DNA of 64,000 bases, taken from the NCBI GenBank assembly GCA_035528395.1, contig DATKYR010000109.1, positions 1-64,000 on the forward strand, written 5' to 3'. The DNA is from NIOZ-UU13 sp035528395 (GTDB lineage Bacteria > Planctomycetota > Phycisphaerae > Sedimentisphaerales > Anaerobacaceae). The translations under genes were made by a program, and so were the position numbers. Shown one piece after another: positions 52,854 to 61,206 of this stretch (position 1 is its first letter; each line of letters opens with the position of its first letter). Under the pieces are notes generated by a model. The model worked only from the letters and a program-made list of their open reading frames with translations, searched no databases and was not told where the DNA came from.

Positions 52854-54920
52854 TCACTCTGCCCATCTGGGAAGAGAAACCGTCGCTTGGTAGTTAGAAT
52901 AATTGTAGAGTGGATTGCGCTCGGGCTTATAGAGCCGGCCCTGCTTCGGATTATCATCCTGCGTGTAAATCCAGACTTCGTAGGGGTCCCATACTACCAC
53001 CTCATCGCGGCAGTCACCCGTTGCATCCAGCACTGCATTGCACTGGTAGGGATGTCCATCCGCCGGGAATTGCACTACCCGCAGTCCCCGGCCGTCATAC
53101 ATGCCACCCTCGGTCACGTCCGGCGATAACACGAAGAACTCCTCACTCTTTCCTGTCCAGTTGATCGGAAGACACATGCTGCCGTGCTGCACAGGCTCAA
53201 AATCATAATATAACTTGCCATCCGAATCAAAGTAGTGGATGATACCCTGGTTGCCCCAGAAATTGATGCTCACTATCTCGAGCCCGGGCAGATCGTCCCG
53301 GAAGTTTGCCACTGCCGGATTCTGTACATGACCGAAAAAGTGACGCTTGAGCACATTACCTTTGAGATCTGAGTAGAAGGCCCCGGCATCACTCGCCGCA
53401 CAAAAAAGGGTAGGCTCTACGTCCTTCTTGAATTTTACCACGGCGACGCCGTCTGCGTGGTCTCTTATCTTTCCGTCCAGCGACCACAGCTTTGTCCCGT
53501 CGTCGTCAAACATGGAATAGCCGATGGCGACCTCGTCCTTGCCGTCATTGTCAATATCGTAAGCGAAAGGATAGTGCCCTGTAGTGCATTTTCCCGTCCA
53601 CATTGTCTCGAACTTATCATTCATCGCCCAAATTTGACTATAGCGGTCTTTGAAGATTATGTCGCGATCCCGGCCGAGCCCGCGTAGATCGCAGAAGAAC
53701 AGCGAATCGCCCAGGATATGGGGGAAAATGTTGTGCTCGCCGTGATCGCCCGGCGGCTTCAACGGCGTCGGCTTGCTGTACTTCACATTACCCGTGGCGC
53801 CGTCAGCCGCTATTATTTCCTGGTTCATGCAGTAGACCACTTCGTTCTTTCCATCGTCGTCAATGTCATGTATCTGAAAGGCCACGTCGTTCGTCAGGTG
53901 ATTCTTCCATGGGTCCGGCTTTCCCTTCTGCCAGAGCACCTTTCCGTGCAGGTTAACCGCCGTAATACAACTCAATTCGCTGTTGCGGTCCTTGGGGCCG
54001 TGATGGATCACCTGACCGAATAGAATATCGATCTCGCCGTCACCGTCCAGATCACCGAACCGCAGGTTGCGCCCCACGCCGTATTCGACAATGGGAAACT
54101 TCCTCCATACTACCGGCTTGGGATTAGCGGTCTGGAGTTTCACTTCCTGCCTCTTCTTTGCAGCTAAGCACTTTTCCACTCTCTTAATTTCTTCGGGACT
54201 CGCCGTCACCTTTACCGAACTGAACTTCACCGGAACATCTGCCGTCAGTGCCACCTTCCCTTGTTCAAAAGTCGAATCCTCCGCCTCCAGAACGAGGCCG
54301 CTGCCGAGTTTCGCCCGGATGCGATTGCTCTCGATGCAAATCGTTACCGTAATGAACTCACCCGGTCTCCAGTCGAACTTCCGCTCCGCCAGTATCTTCT
54401 CGTAGGGTTCTCGATAAGCGACACCGTGCTTGACCACCTTCAGAATCACTTTCTGTCCTTTCATGCCAAAAAAGTAGTAGCACCGGTCGTTGCGGTATCG
54501 AAAAGCCACACCGCTCTGTCCACTGTCCGACTGGGGGGAAAAGCAAGCCGAAACCGTGTAGTCCCTCCAGAACTCGCCGCCGGGCACCACAGTGCACACC
54601 ATAGGATGCGAATGCTTGTGCTCGTTGTAGATGGTCTGGAAAAGCATCGCATCACCGTTTTCCTCGATTACCCACCAGGCTCGCTGCTCGGGCGTACCTG
54701 ATGTGAAACAAGAGACTACCCAATTGCCCTGTGGTGCCGTTTCATGCACATAGTGGTATTCGGCATGAGCACCGATAACACCCGCCGAGAACATGCCTGG
54801 ACGCAACCCATTGAAATCATCATCGAGCAACACCGCTGGCCCGCCAAATGTGGGAAATGAAAAAACTGCAAAAAACCACACGATTCCTATCAAGCCAATA
54901 CTAATTATAAATTCACGCAT
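52854..54920 (-). CDS. Secreted jelly-roll plus FG-GAP propeller protein, rhamnogalacturonan lyase-like
   Basis: 688 aa. Of several in-frame ATGs the one at 54920 is chosen because GAGG lies six bases before it and a signal-anchor (FIISIGLIGIVWFFAVFSFP) follows; 54923, 54932 and 54944 are alternatives. Residues about 30-240 form a DUF1080-like jelly-roll (DDDFNGLRPGMFSAG, VAFRYRNDRCYYFFGMKGQK). The rest is a calcium propeller: FGDLDGDGEIDILFGQVIHH, IHDIDDDGKNEVVYCMNQEI, YDIDNDGKDEVAIGYS, DATGDCRDEVVVWDPYEVWI. It ends ERNPLYNYSNYQATVSLPRW, an ending I associate with PL11-related lyases. Activity is not proven by sequence. Confidence 0.8.
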   Translation of the reverse strand: MREFIISIGLIGIVWFFAVFSFPTFGGPAVLLDDDFNGLRPGMFSAGVIGAHAEYHYVHETAPQGNWVVSCFTSGTPEQRAWWVIEENGDAMLFQTIYNEHKHSHPMVCTVVPGGEFWRDYTVSACFSPQSDSGQSGVAFRYRNDRCYYFFGMKGQKVILKVVKHGVAYREPYEKILAERKFDWRPGEFITVTICIESNRIRAKLGSGLVLEAEDSTFEQGKVALTADVPVKFSSVKVTASPEEIKRVEKCLAAKKRQEVKLQTANPKPVVWRKFPIVEYGVGRNLRFGDLDGDGEIDILFGQVIHHGPKDRNSELSCITAVNLHGKVLWQKGKPDPWKNHLTNDVAFQIHDIDDDGKNEVVYCMNQEIIAADGATGNVKYSKPTPLKPPGDHGEHNIFPHILGDSLFFCDLRGLGRDRDIIFKDRYSQIWAMNDKFETMWTGKCTTGHYPFAYDIDNDGKDEVAIGYSMFDDDGTKLWSLDGKIRDHADGVAVVKFKKDVEPTLFCAASDAGAFYSDLKGNVLKRHFFGHVQNPAVANFRDDLPGLEIVSINFWGNQGIIHYFDSDGKLYYDFEPVQHGSMCLPINWTGKSEEFFVLSPDVTEGGMYDGRGLRVVQFPADGHPYQCNAVLDATGDCRDEVVVWDPYEVWIYTQDDNPKQGRLYKPERNPLYNYSNYQATVSLPRWAE

Positions 54921-55355
54921 CATGAACCTCATTCCCGCAATCATTCTTTCTTAAATAAACGCCACGTTGTCTTTCACCTTTTTCTGCTATGCTCGGATAG
55001 TCTACGTCAGCCTTACCTACAATAGGATACCAAGACTGTCTCGATAACTCAAGTTTCCTCACTACTTATTCAGGTTATCGACCGGAATGTGTACAAAAAT
55101 ACGAAACTTGCATTTTCAAAGGATTTATTTACATCAGGCAATATATGATAAACAAATTGGCACAAGCGCAAAAGTAAGAAGCGATACAGAGAGAGAAAGT
55201 TAATTTTGCCATATATTTTTTTTGGTAGGTACAGTAGGTAAGATATTCAAACTTAATTGTACCTTTAGTGAAAAAAATTAGCTACAATGGTTTAATTACA
55301 AGATTGATACTAAAGAGTGTTTACCGATACATTACCCATTGATGAGGAGTGTAGT
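54921..55355. promoter_or_regulatory. Divergent AT-rich intergenic region
   Basis: About 435 bases between two diverging genes. The part from 55100 to 55320 is strongly AT-rich. It is presumed to hold both promoters; no defined operator was recognised. Confidence 0.4.
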
Positions 55356-56597
55356 ATGAATTCATGTTTTGTCCGTCTGGTTTTGCTCTTCGTTGCCTTG
55401 ATAATAAGTTGCGATAAGGCTCGTGCCGAAAACTGGCCTTGCTGGCGCGGTCCCCGCGGCGACGGTACCAGTCTCGAAAGTAATGTTCCCATTAACTGGA
55501 GTGTCAATACAAACATCATCTGGAAAACACAGATTCCAGGCGTTGGCCACGCCTCGCCCATTGTCTGGGAAGACCGCATTTTTACGGCCACAGCTCTTAA
55601 GGACACACAAGAGAAGATATTGCTTTGCTTTGACCGAAAAACCGGTCGGATATTGTGGCAGGAAACCGTGCTCAAGACCTCCTTTGAAAAGAAAAACGAC
55701 AACAACAGTTACGCCTCCGGCACTCCGGCCACTGACGGAGAAAGAGTATATGTCTCATTTCTGGATGGAAAAGATGTTGTTGTTGCGGCATATGACTTCT
55801 CCGGCAAGCAGGTCTGGCTTAAACGACCGGGCACATTTTCCAGCCCGCACGGTTACAGTTGCTCACCGACTCTGTACCAAGACAAAGTCATTATCAATGG
55901 CGACAGCAAGGGCGACGCTTTTGTTGCTGCTTTGAGTCGGACCGACGGTGAGACCCTCTGGAAAATCCCACATGAAAAACCGGCCCTGAGTTATAGCACT
56001 CCCATTTTCCGGGAGTTGGCCGGTCGCATGCAGATGATCTTCTGCGGTAACAAAGGCGTTGCCGGTTATAATCCCGACAACGGCAAATGCTATTGGGTTG
56101 TTGACGGGCCATCAGAGGAATTTTGCGCATCACCAGTCTATCATGAGCGTACCGGACTGATTTTCGTCAGCAGCAGTTGGCCGCAGCGCCACCTGCTGGC
56201 GATCAAGCCCGACGGTAACGGCAATGTCACTGATACGCATATTGCCTGGCGCACCAGGGACGGGGCCTATTATGTGCCTTCACCAATTTGCGCAGGGGAC
56301 TATCTGCTAACTACCATGACCAGCGGTCAGGTCTATTGCTTTGAGGCCGCCACGGGCACTGTCCTCTGGAAGGAAAATCTGGGCAAACAATATCCTTCTC
56401 CTGTCCTTGCAAACGGCTTGATCTATATGCCTAACGACGATGGTATAATCACCGTAATCAAACCCGGGCCGACCTTCGAAAGTATCGCCCAAAACGCTAT
56501 CGGTGAAAAAATGAATGCCTCACCCGCCATTAGCAAAGGGCAGGTCTTTTTGCGGGGCCAGACGCATCTGTTTTGTATCGGTCAGGTCGATCCATAA
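55356..56597 (+). CDS. Secreted PQQ-like beta-propeller protein (BamB-like fold)
   Basis: 413 aa from the ATG at 55356, with GAGGAG seven bases before. Signal peptide MNSCFVRLVLLFVALIISC...ARA; the Cys at position 19 could also make it a lipoprotein. The mature protein starts ENWPCWRGPRGDGTSLESNV, a signature of Planctomycetota PQQ-like propellers. Blade motifs are FDRKTGRILWQETV, YDFSGKQVWLKRPG, SRTDGETLWKIPHE, NPDNGKCYWVVDG and FEAATGTVLWKENLG. No PQQ-enzyme active site is seen, so a scaffold or binding role is most likely. Confidence 0.87.
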   Translation: MNSCFVRLVLLFVALIISCDKARAENWPCWRGPRGDGTSLESNVPINWSVNTNIIWKTQIPGVGHASPIVWEDRIFTATALKDTQEKILLCFDRKTGRILWQETVLKTSFEKKNDNNSYASGTPATDGERVYVSFLDGKDVVVAAYDFSGKQVWLKRPGTFSSPHGYSCSPTLYQDKVIINGDSKGDAFVAALSRTDGETLWKIPHEKPALSYSTPIFRELAGRMQMIFCGNKGVAGYNPDNGKCYWVVDGPSEEFCASPVYHERTGLIFVSSSWPQRHLLAIKPDGNGNVTDTHIAWRTRDGAYYVPSPICAGDYLLTTMTSGQVYCFEAATGTVLWKENLGKQYPSPVLANGLIYMPNDDGIITVIKPGPTFESIAQNAIGEKMNASPAISKGQVFLRGQTHLFCIGQVDP

Positions 56598-56621
56598 GTT
56601 TTATCCCTTAGAATCTGTATT

Positions 56622-56725
56622 ATTGATGATATTCGCATCTACAACCAGGCCGTGCACTCGTACCGACTGCTCTGTGGAATAAGAAAAGCGGGGATGACAG
56701 CTTGAGAAACTGTCAGTCCTTTTTA
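56622..56725 (+). pseudogene. 3'-end relic of a LamG gene with its terminator
   Basis: At 56622 the frame reads IDDIRIYNQAVHS, the last strand of a LamG domain (compare IDDIRIYNRAVKP at the end of the 33379 gene). The following GGAATAAGAAAAGC and the hairpin TGACAG...CTGTCA with TTTTT (56695-56725) match the 3' flank of that gene. Everything upstream is gone; the relic sits right after the PQQ-propeller stop. Confidence 0.75.
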
Positions 56726-56930
56726 TCTGTAGCTCCAGCATGGGCTCAAACTGTTGTTTGTCATTGCTTTGATTAGTGAGATCACAGGCGACAATTATTT
56801 TCTTTTCGCTATCCACCGCGGTAATATCTTGTGTAATAAGCAGAAAAGCCGTCGCCGGGTTTGAAATTGGCCCATTCCCTTCGATTACACTCAGGGTAAA
56901 CTCACTGCGCTCAGGATAGGGTTTTATTGG

Positions 56931-57346
56931 GTTTGTTTTGTTCGAGCTTGAAGGTGGTTTCATTCTCATAATCATTTGTGGTAAAGACATTTGCGTTCAT
57001 TTTTTGGCATTTCGGCAATTGGGTTTGTTTTGGGTTTGTTTTTTCATAGCCCTTAGCCGCATATTTCTTCATAATCCTTTGTAAATACACACTTTGCATC
57101 AATTTTTGCCCTTTCGGCAATTGGATTTGTTTTGGGTTTGTTTTTTCGGACTGCGAAATCATCTTTTTTTCTGTAATCCTTTGTTATAAGAGAGTTTATA
57201 TTCATTTGGGCTTTTCGGAAATTGGCTTTGTTTGGGTTTGAATTGGGTTTGTTTTGACCAAGTGTCCAATTGCTTATATTTTCATAATCCATTGTTATTA
57301 GTGAGTTTACGTTCATTTGGGCATATTGGTAATTGGGTTTGTTTTG
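56931..57346 (-). repeat. Four-unit tandem repeat of about 100 bp (NKPN/ITKDYEN type)
   Basis: GTTTGTTTTG or GTTTGTTTTT recurs at 56931, 57034, 57136, 57247 and 57337, giving units of 103, 102, 111 and 90 bases. Each unit has TAATCxTTTGT, a CATTTGGGC-like block, TTCGG and AATTGGGTTTG. Read on the minus strand the units give degenerate peptides such as QNKPN, FRKAQMNINSLITKDYR and KTNPKQTQLPKCQKMNAN. I know this pattern from many short hypothetical proteins of Planctomycetes. Stops and frame changes between units argue for a DNA repeat, not a gene. Confidence 0.75.
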
Positions 57347-57395
57347 CATAAAAAGGGCTGATTTGTAGAGGGTTCTCGACAGATGTAGAGGGAAA

Positions 57396-57432
57396 ATTAG
57401 TGAAGAGTGAGCTAAAGTGCCTAAAGTGAGCT
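57396..57432. repeat. Short AGTGAGCTAA-type tandem repeat, copy 1
   Basis: GTGAGCTAAAGTGCCTAAAG is followed by TGAGCTAAAG, units of 9-10 bases. A second cluster with the same units lies at 58857-58902. Confidence 0.7.
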
Positions 57433-57511
57433 AAAGTTGGATTCTCGGTGGTTGTGATTGATAATTCTCCTAAGGATTTTGCGCTTCGCTCCAAGTTAAT
57501 TTAGATAATAT

Positions 57512-57591
57512 GGTTAATTAGGGCAATTTGCACCGCACCAATTAGTCGAGAGATAAGCTCAATTGGTGCGGGGTCTGCGCTGCGCTATGAG
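57512..57591 (-). repeat. 80-bp direct repeat, copy L, with internal hairpin
   Basis: Matches 58194-58273 at 74 of 80 positions in the same orientation. It contains the hairpin CGCACCAATT...AATTGGTGCG (10-bp stem). Its edge overlaps the last two codons and stop of the gene at 57585. Confidence 0.9.
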
Positions 57592-58157
57592 TTAAATGGC
57601 ATTTCAAATCCGGGAGCCAGTTTTTTGATGAGGTTTAGTCTTTGAAACTCGAGGAGCGTTTTGTAGAGGCTGTGCTCTATTCTCCGTTCGTACATCAGGA
57701 GACGGTCGAGGACCCTTGCATTTGCGAAATCCTTTATTGCCAAACGGCCAAGAGTTAGATGGGCAGCGGAGGTGGAGGGCCCGACCTGCGATTGGTCATG
57801 GTTTTTGAAAAGCATGGATTGGGTGAGTTTTGCTAATGGGGAGGGGATATTATTCGCGTTCAATGCGTCTATAGTCTGGTTCTGGATTCGTCCAGCTCGT
57901 TTTAGCCGCCATGAGAGAGCGACAATGCGTTCTGCGAGCATAGATTCCATAGGGCTGGCCGGGGCCAGCTCGGCGAGCATCCGTTCTCGGTAGAGGTCGA
58001 AGTCGGCCTGACTTTCCGAGGTGATTACGTCCTGCCGGGTTAACAGGCCGTGTTTGACGGCGTTCTGTGAGACGGAGGCCCTGCCTTGTCTGCTGCGTGG
58101 GCCAGTCGATTTTTGTGCGTTGCGCCGGTTGGCGCGGATTTGGGCTTCGGTGGCCAT
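57585..58157 (-). CDS. ANRRNAQKSTGP-family protein of unknown function
   Basis: 190 aa. AAGGAG precedes the ATG. The N-terminus AQIRANRRNAQKSTGPRSRQ and ASVSQNAVKHGLLTRQD is the conserved signature of a widespread family in Planctomycetota, Acidobacteriota and others, basic and perhaps nucleic-acid binding. The rest is helical: MLAERIVALSWRLKRAGRIQ, RLLMYERRIEHSLYKTLLEF and LNLIKKLA. No enzyme motif, signal peptide or membrane helix. The gene is bracketed by 80-bp direct repeats and sits beside the NKPN repeat array, which suggests that it travels as, or with, a repeat-borne cassette. Confidence 0.88.
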   Translation of the reverse strand: MATEAQIRANRRNAQKSTGPRSRQGRASVSQNAVKHGLLTRQDVITSESQADFDLYRERMLAELAPASPMESMLAERIVALSWRLKRAGRIQNQTIDALNANNIPSPLAKLTQSMLFKNHDQSQVGPSTSAAHLTLGRLAIKDFANARVLDRLLMYERRIEHSLYKTLLEFQRLNLIKKLAPGFEMPFNS

Positions 58158-58193
58158 TAGTAACTCCTTTGTTATTGGTTAACTGGTTAAATA

Positions 58194-58273
58194 GGGTAAT
58201 TAGGGCAATTTGCCCCGCACCAATTAGTCGTGAGCTAAGCTCAATTGGTGCGGCGTCTGCGCTGCGCTACGAG
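58194..58273 (-). repeat. 80-bp direct repeat, copy R, with internal hairpin
   Basis: Lies 36 bases upstream of the ANRRNAQKSTGP gene start. It carries the same CGCACCAATT/AATTGGTGCG stem as copy L. Both copies end in CTGCGCTGCGCTA(T/C)GAG. Confidence 0.9.
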
Positions 58274-58377
58274 ATTCTCGATGCTTATGAGTGGTTAAAT
58301 GGCTCATTGGTTGTTCCCCTAAAGGGTTTCACGAATATTGACTATTTACTATTGACTAATGACTAATCTGGATCCCC

Positions 58378-58508
58378 GATTACGACATTCGAGGACAAGC
58401 TTAGAGTTTGGCTTCTTTTTGCCGGAGGCGAAAAAAGCAGCGCCTCTATAATTAGAGCTACCTGCACTTTTGATGCGAAAAAAGTCCTCGAATATAGATT
58501 CGTAATTC
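58378..58508. repeat. About 131-bp imperfect inverted-repeat element
   Basis: The left arm GATTACGACATTCGAGGAC (58378-58396) pairs imperfectly with the right arm starting GTCCTCGAATATAGATTCGT (58484-58508). The inside has further short palindromes around TTTTTGCCGGAGGCGAAAAA. No gene inside. Confidence 0.6.
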
Positions 58509-58676
58509 TCGTAACTCAATGTGGGAAAGTAAGTTAAAAATTTTATAAAAATTTCGATTTTTGTTCTGAGGTATCAGCGTTTTTGATTGAAAACTGGGGG
58601 AATTTTTACCTATTTTAAACCACGGATCCATTCGACTTCGCTCAGGACAAGTTTCACTGATTACACGGATTATGTT

Positions 58677-58787
58677 TTAGCCAGCTTGGTGTTCTCGGCA
58701 AGCTCTGTTCTGAAAGCGAGCTTTCGCCACAGAGACTTGCTTTCGTCCACAAGGCCATCGAAGCGGCCTTTTTCAGAAGCTGGCTAA
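58677..58787. repeat. 111-bp element with perfect 11-bp terminal inverted repeats
   Basis: TTAGCCAGCTT at 58677-58687 and AAGCTGGCTAA at 58777-58787 are exact complements. The inside includes GGCCATCGAAGCGGCC. It is surrounded by CACGGATTA-type dispersed sequence on both sides. MITE-like. Confidence 0.6.
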
Positions 58788-59404
58788 GAACGGTTCTTGT
58801 TAGACGCGGATTAGCACGGATTTATCAAGTGAGAAGACGGATTCTCGTTAGTGAGGAGTGAGCTAAAGTAAACTAAAGTGCCTAAAGTGAACTAAAGTGC
58901 CGGTGAAGGGGAAGGTGAGGCTGTTCAAGGTTGTCGCTTAAATTAGGTTTGCCGGGCAGAGATAAGCAACTTAGATGCAATTAGTTTGTCGAATTGCCCA
59001 AAATTAAGTGATAATCCAAGGATTAAAACGGTTGAGTACACCGTTGTATTGCCTTTAATTGCCAAGGAAAAAGCGTTGTGCTGTTCAGAATAAAAGTAAC
59101 CGCACCCAAACCAAATAGAAAAGACCCTGCTTTTAGAGCAAGCGAGATTTTAAGGAGGGAGCAGGGGCATTGTCCAAATGACAATATGATTATAGACCTT
59201 TTTGTTAGTGATGTCAAGGGCGTTTTGCGGAAATAAGTCCTATGATACTCCTCAAGACCAGATCGTCGTTTAAATGGTATTTGAAGTGCTTTCTCACTGT
59301 TGTAAATTTGGTAACACAGGATTTATTTCTTATATTTTGTGGGGATAGTTATTTAGACTTATTCGTTTTGGACGTAGAACTTTTTTGATAAAAAGGTACG
59401 AAAA
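58788..59404. other. Repeat-derived intergenic DNA upstream of the pilin
   Basis: Contains the second AGTGAGCTAA-type cluster (58857-58902). The remainder holds no gene that I can support. Confidence 0.5.
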
Positions 59405-59887
59405 ATGGAACCTAAAAGCGGTTTTACATTAGTGGAAATTCTGATTGTTGTTTGTATCTTAGGTATCCTGGCAGCTATCGTAATTCCTCAGTTTACGGAA
59501 GCCAGTACAGAAGCCAAGTTTTCAAGTCTGTGCACCGATCTACATACGCTGCGTTCACAAATTGAGCTGTATAAGATGCAACATAACGATACTCCACCTT
59601 CTTTTGCCAACTTCATGGCGCAAATGACAACGTACACAGATATTGATGGAAACACAAATGCAGCAAAGACTGCTGTGTTTTACTATGGACCATATATGCA
59701 AAAGGTGCCGGTAAACCAGTTCAATAACAGGTTTGATGTGACTGGTATATATGGTCTACTCGATAACACTGGAACCATTGGTGATAATGTTGGTAGCTGG
59801 GAATATGACGAAGCCACCGGTGTAATAAATGCTGACGATGACTACAATCAAGATGGTGTTGCCGGTCCAGACCATGCGAATCTTTGA
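59405..59887 (+). CDS. GspG-like type II secretion pseudopilin
   Basis: 160 aa. MEPKSGFTLVEILIVVCILG is a prepilin motif with Gly/Phe cleavage and Glu+5, followed by LAAIVIPQFTEASTEAKFSS and LCTDLHTLRSQIELYKMQHN as in GspG-type major pseudopilins. The C-terminal part ends with a calcium-type acidic loop (ADDDYNQDGVAGPD). It differs from the longer pilin at 1889, which lacks the QIELYKxxH segment. It stands alone, not in a secretion operon. Confidence 0.9.
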   Translation: MEPKSGFTLVEILIVVCILGILAAIVIPQFTEASTEAKFSSLCTDLHTLRSQIELYKMQHNDTPPSFANFMAQMTTYTDIDGNTNAAKTAVFYYGPYMQKVPVNQFNNRFDVTGIYGLLDNTGTIGDNVGSWEYDEATGVINADDDYNQDGVAGPDHANL

Positions 59888-59971
59888 CATGTCCTCTTCT
59901 AACGGCTCTTGGTCGTGGGCGGTAACCCACTACAATGGCCAAACTCAAGCCGAAGTGTATCTGAGGGTAGG

Positions 59972-60016
59972 GTCGGGGGATTTTAACGCAAATTAGAACG
60001 AAAAGAGCGGCTTTAT
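59972..60016 (+). repeat. 45-bp dispersed repeat, copy 2 (copy 1 at 45010)
   Basis: GTCGGGGGATTTTAACGCAA through GGCTTTAT, 42 of 45 identical with copy 1, same orientation. It lies 85 bases after the pilin stop. Confidence 0.85.
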
Positions 60017-60207
60017 GAGCGTTCTGTGAGATTGTGTGAGCTGGCGTAAGTAGGCGTGGAATATAATAATGGACGAAAAAAAGAAACATTCTTCAGAATT
60101 TTGCACTTCGGCATAAATAACTTATATTTTTTATAGATTGAGGCCTTAGCAGTGAGGAATTGAAAGCCAGACAAACGACTTAGTTTACAGAATTGCGGGG
60201 AGATTAT

Positions 60208-60417
60208 ATGCAGATGAAAACGATTAAACACTTTAGTGTACACGTTGAAACAGGTGATATTTACGCTATGGAGCAGTCGTCGGACGCCAGGTTAGTCGGT
60301 AGCTGCGGCCCGCTGGCAGAGAATAACTTGAAGGATTTGAACAGCTACGATTACAGCGACGAGCAAAATGGCTGGATAAAAAAAAACAGTGACCGGTTAA
60401 TTTTGTGGTTCCCCTGA
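60208..60417 (+). CDS. Small protein of unknown function
   Basis: 69 aa from the ATG at 60208, preceded by GGGGAG with five-base spacing. Sequence features: KTIKHFSVHVETGDIYAMEQ, SCGPLAENNLKDLNSYDYSD and NGWIKKNSDRLILWF. No signal peptide or helix. The clear ribosome site and acidic/aromatic composition favour a real gene. Family not recognised. Confidence 0.6.
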   Translation: MQMKTIKHFSVHVETGDIYAMEQSSDARLVGSCGPLAENNLKDLNSYDYSDEQNGWIKKNSDRLILWFP

Positions 60418-60563
60418 CAACAAGTGCAGGAAATACATCGAGCGTTGATTGAAGTAACTCTATCCTGAGCAGAACACACGATTACGTAGACCCACCATGG
60501 TGAAGCTTTTTTCTTCTAACCATCACCGCACCATTTTAACGCTTGCCGCCGGGCTATCGTGAT

Positions 60564-60803
60564 TTACTTATTGTTTTTGCTCATCATTTGGCTTCTTCTT
60601 GCTGACCAATTACGAAGCATACTAATGAGCCAGTTGACGATTGCGTAAACCAACCAAACTGCTACAAAACAAAAAATTCCTGTATACACACCCATCTGCC
60701 CACCCATTGAAGGCCATTCTTGTATCCCTAAAATAAAGAAATATCCCCCAATCCATAATGATAATAAACAGGTAAATATAGCACTCGCCTTTTTCCAGCC
60801 CAT
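60564..60803 (-). CDS. Small two-helix membrane protein
   Basis: 79 aa from the ATG at 60803, where GAAGGGAG gives the start; a reading from 60899 would add 32 residues with no ribosome site. Two hydrophobic helices (AIFTCLLSLWIGGYFFILGI and GVYTGIFCFVAVWLVYAIVN) are followed by a basic tail RNWSARRSQ. Function unknown. Confidence 0.55.
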   Translation of the reverse strand: MGWKKASAIFTCLLSLWIGGYFFILGIQEWPSMGGQMGVYTGIFCFVAVWLVYAIVNWLISMLRNWSARRSQMMSKNNK

Positions 60804-61072
60804 TTTTCTCCCTTCAAAAATTTCAGTCCACCTTTTCAACGATAGCCTGTCGTAATTCAACGGATAGATTTGTCCCAATTTGTACCAAATACACAACACA
60901 GACGCAACCAGAATCAGAGAGAATTTAATAACTACGTTACAAACACCAACTTACATAACGATAAAAACGGTTAGAAAGACCATTGGCTAAGTCAGAAAGA
61001 AACCACCTATTTGCTTGTCAAATCTTTTCTTGACTGTTCAGAATTTTTTTGTATTTTAGGAGAGTACAACAG

Positions 61073-61107
61073 CGGCTGGGATTAAGTGTGGTGGCCCCTG
61101 AATTAGT
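61073..61107 (+). repeat. 35-bp direct repeat, left copy, before the methyltransferase
   Basis: CGGCTGGGATTAAGTGTGG through AATTAGT matches 62183-62217 at 30 of 35 positions. The GGxATTAAGTxTGGTG wording resembles repeats that accompany REP-associated tyrosine transposases. Confidence 0.6.
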
Positions 61108-61130
61108 CTTGCCAGAAAGTACGAAAGAAG

Positions 61131-61189
61131 AATCGAACAAGGCCCTGCAGCAGACTCGCTGACGCTCACTGCTGAGTTCAGCGTTAGCT
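61131..61189 (+). other. attC-like recombination site
   Basis: GAACAAGGCCCTGCAGCAG, then a spacer, CTGCTGAGTTCAGCGTTAGC. The CAGCAG/CTGCTG arms pair, and the outer AAC...GTT positions sit as in integron attC sites. The core is not a perfect GTTRRRY. The methyltransferase ATG follows 18 bases later, the usual distance for a gene cassette. Confidence 0.5.
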
Positions 61190-61206
61190 ATATAAAGAAG
61201 GATATC

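Noticed and set aside
56601..57349. Small proteins encoded on the minus strand of the NKPN array
   Set aside because: Frames are broken between units and lack ribosome sites; the pattern is better explained as a repeated DNA element.
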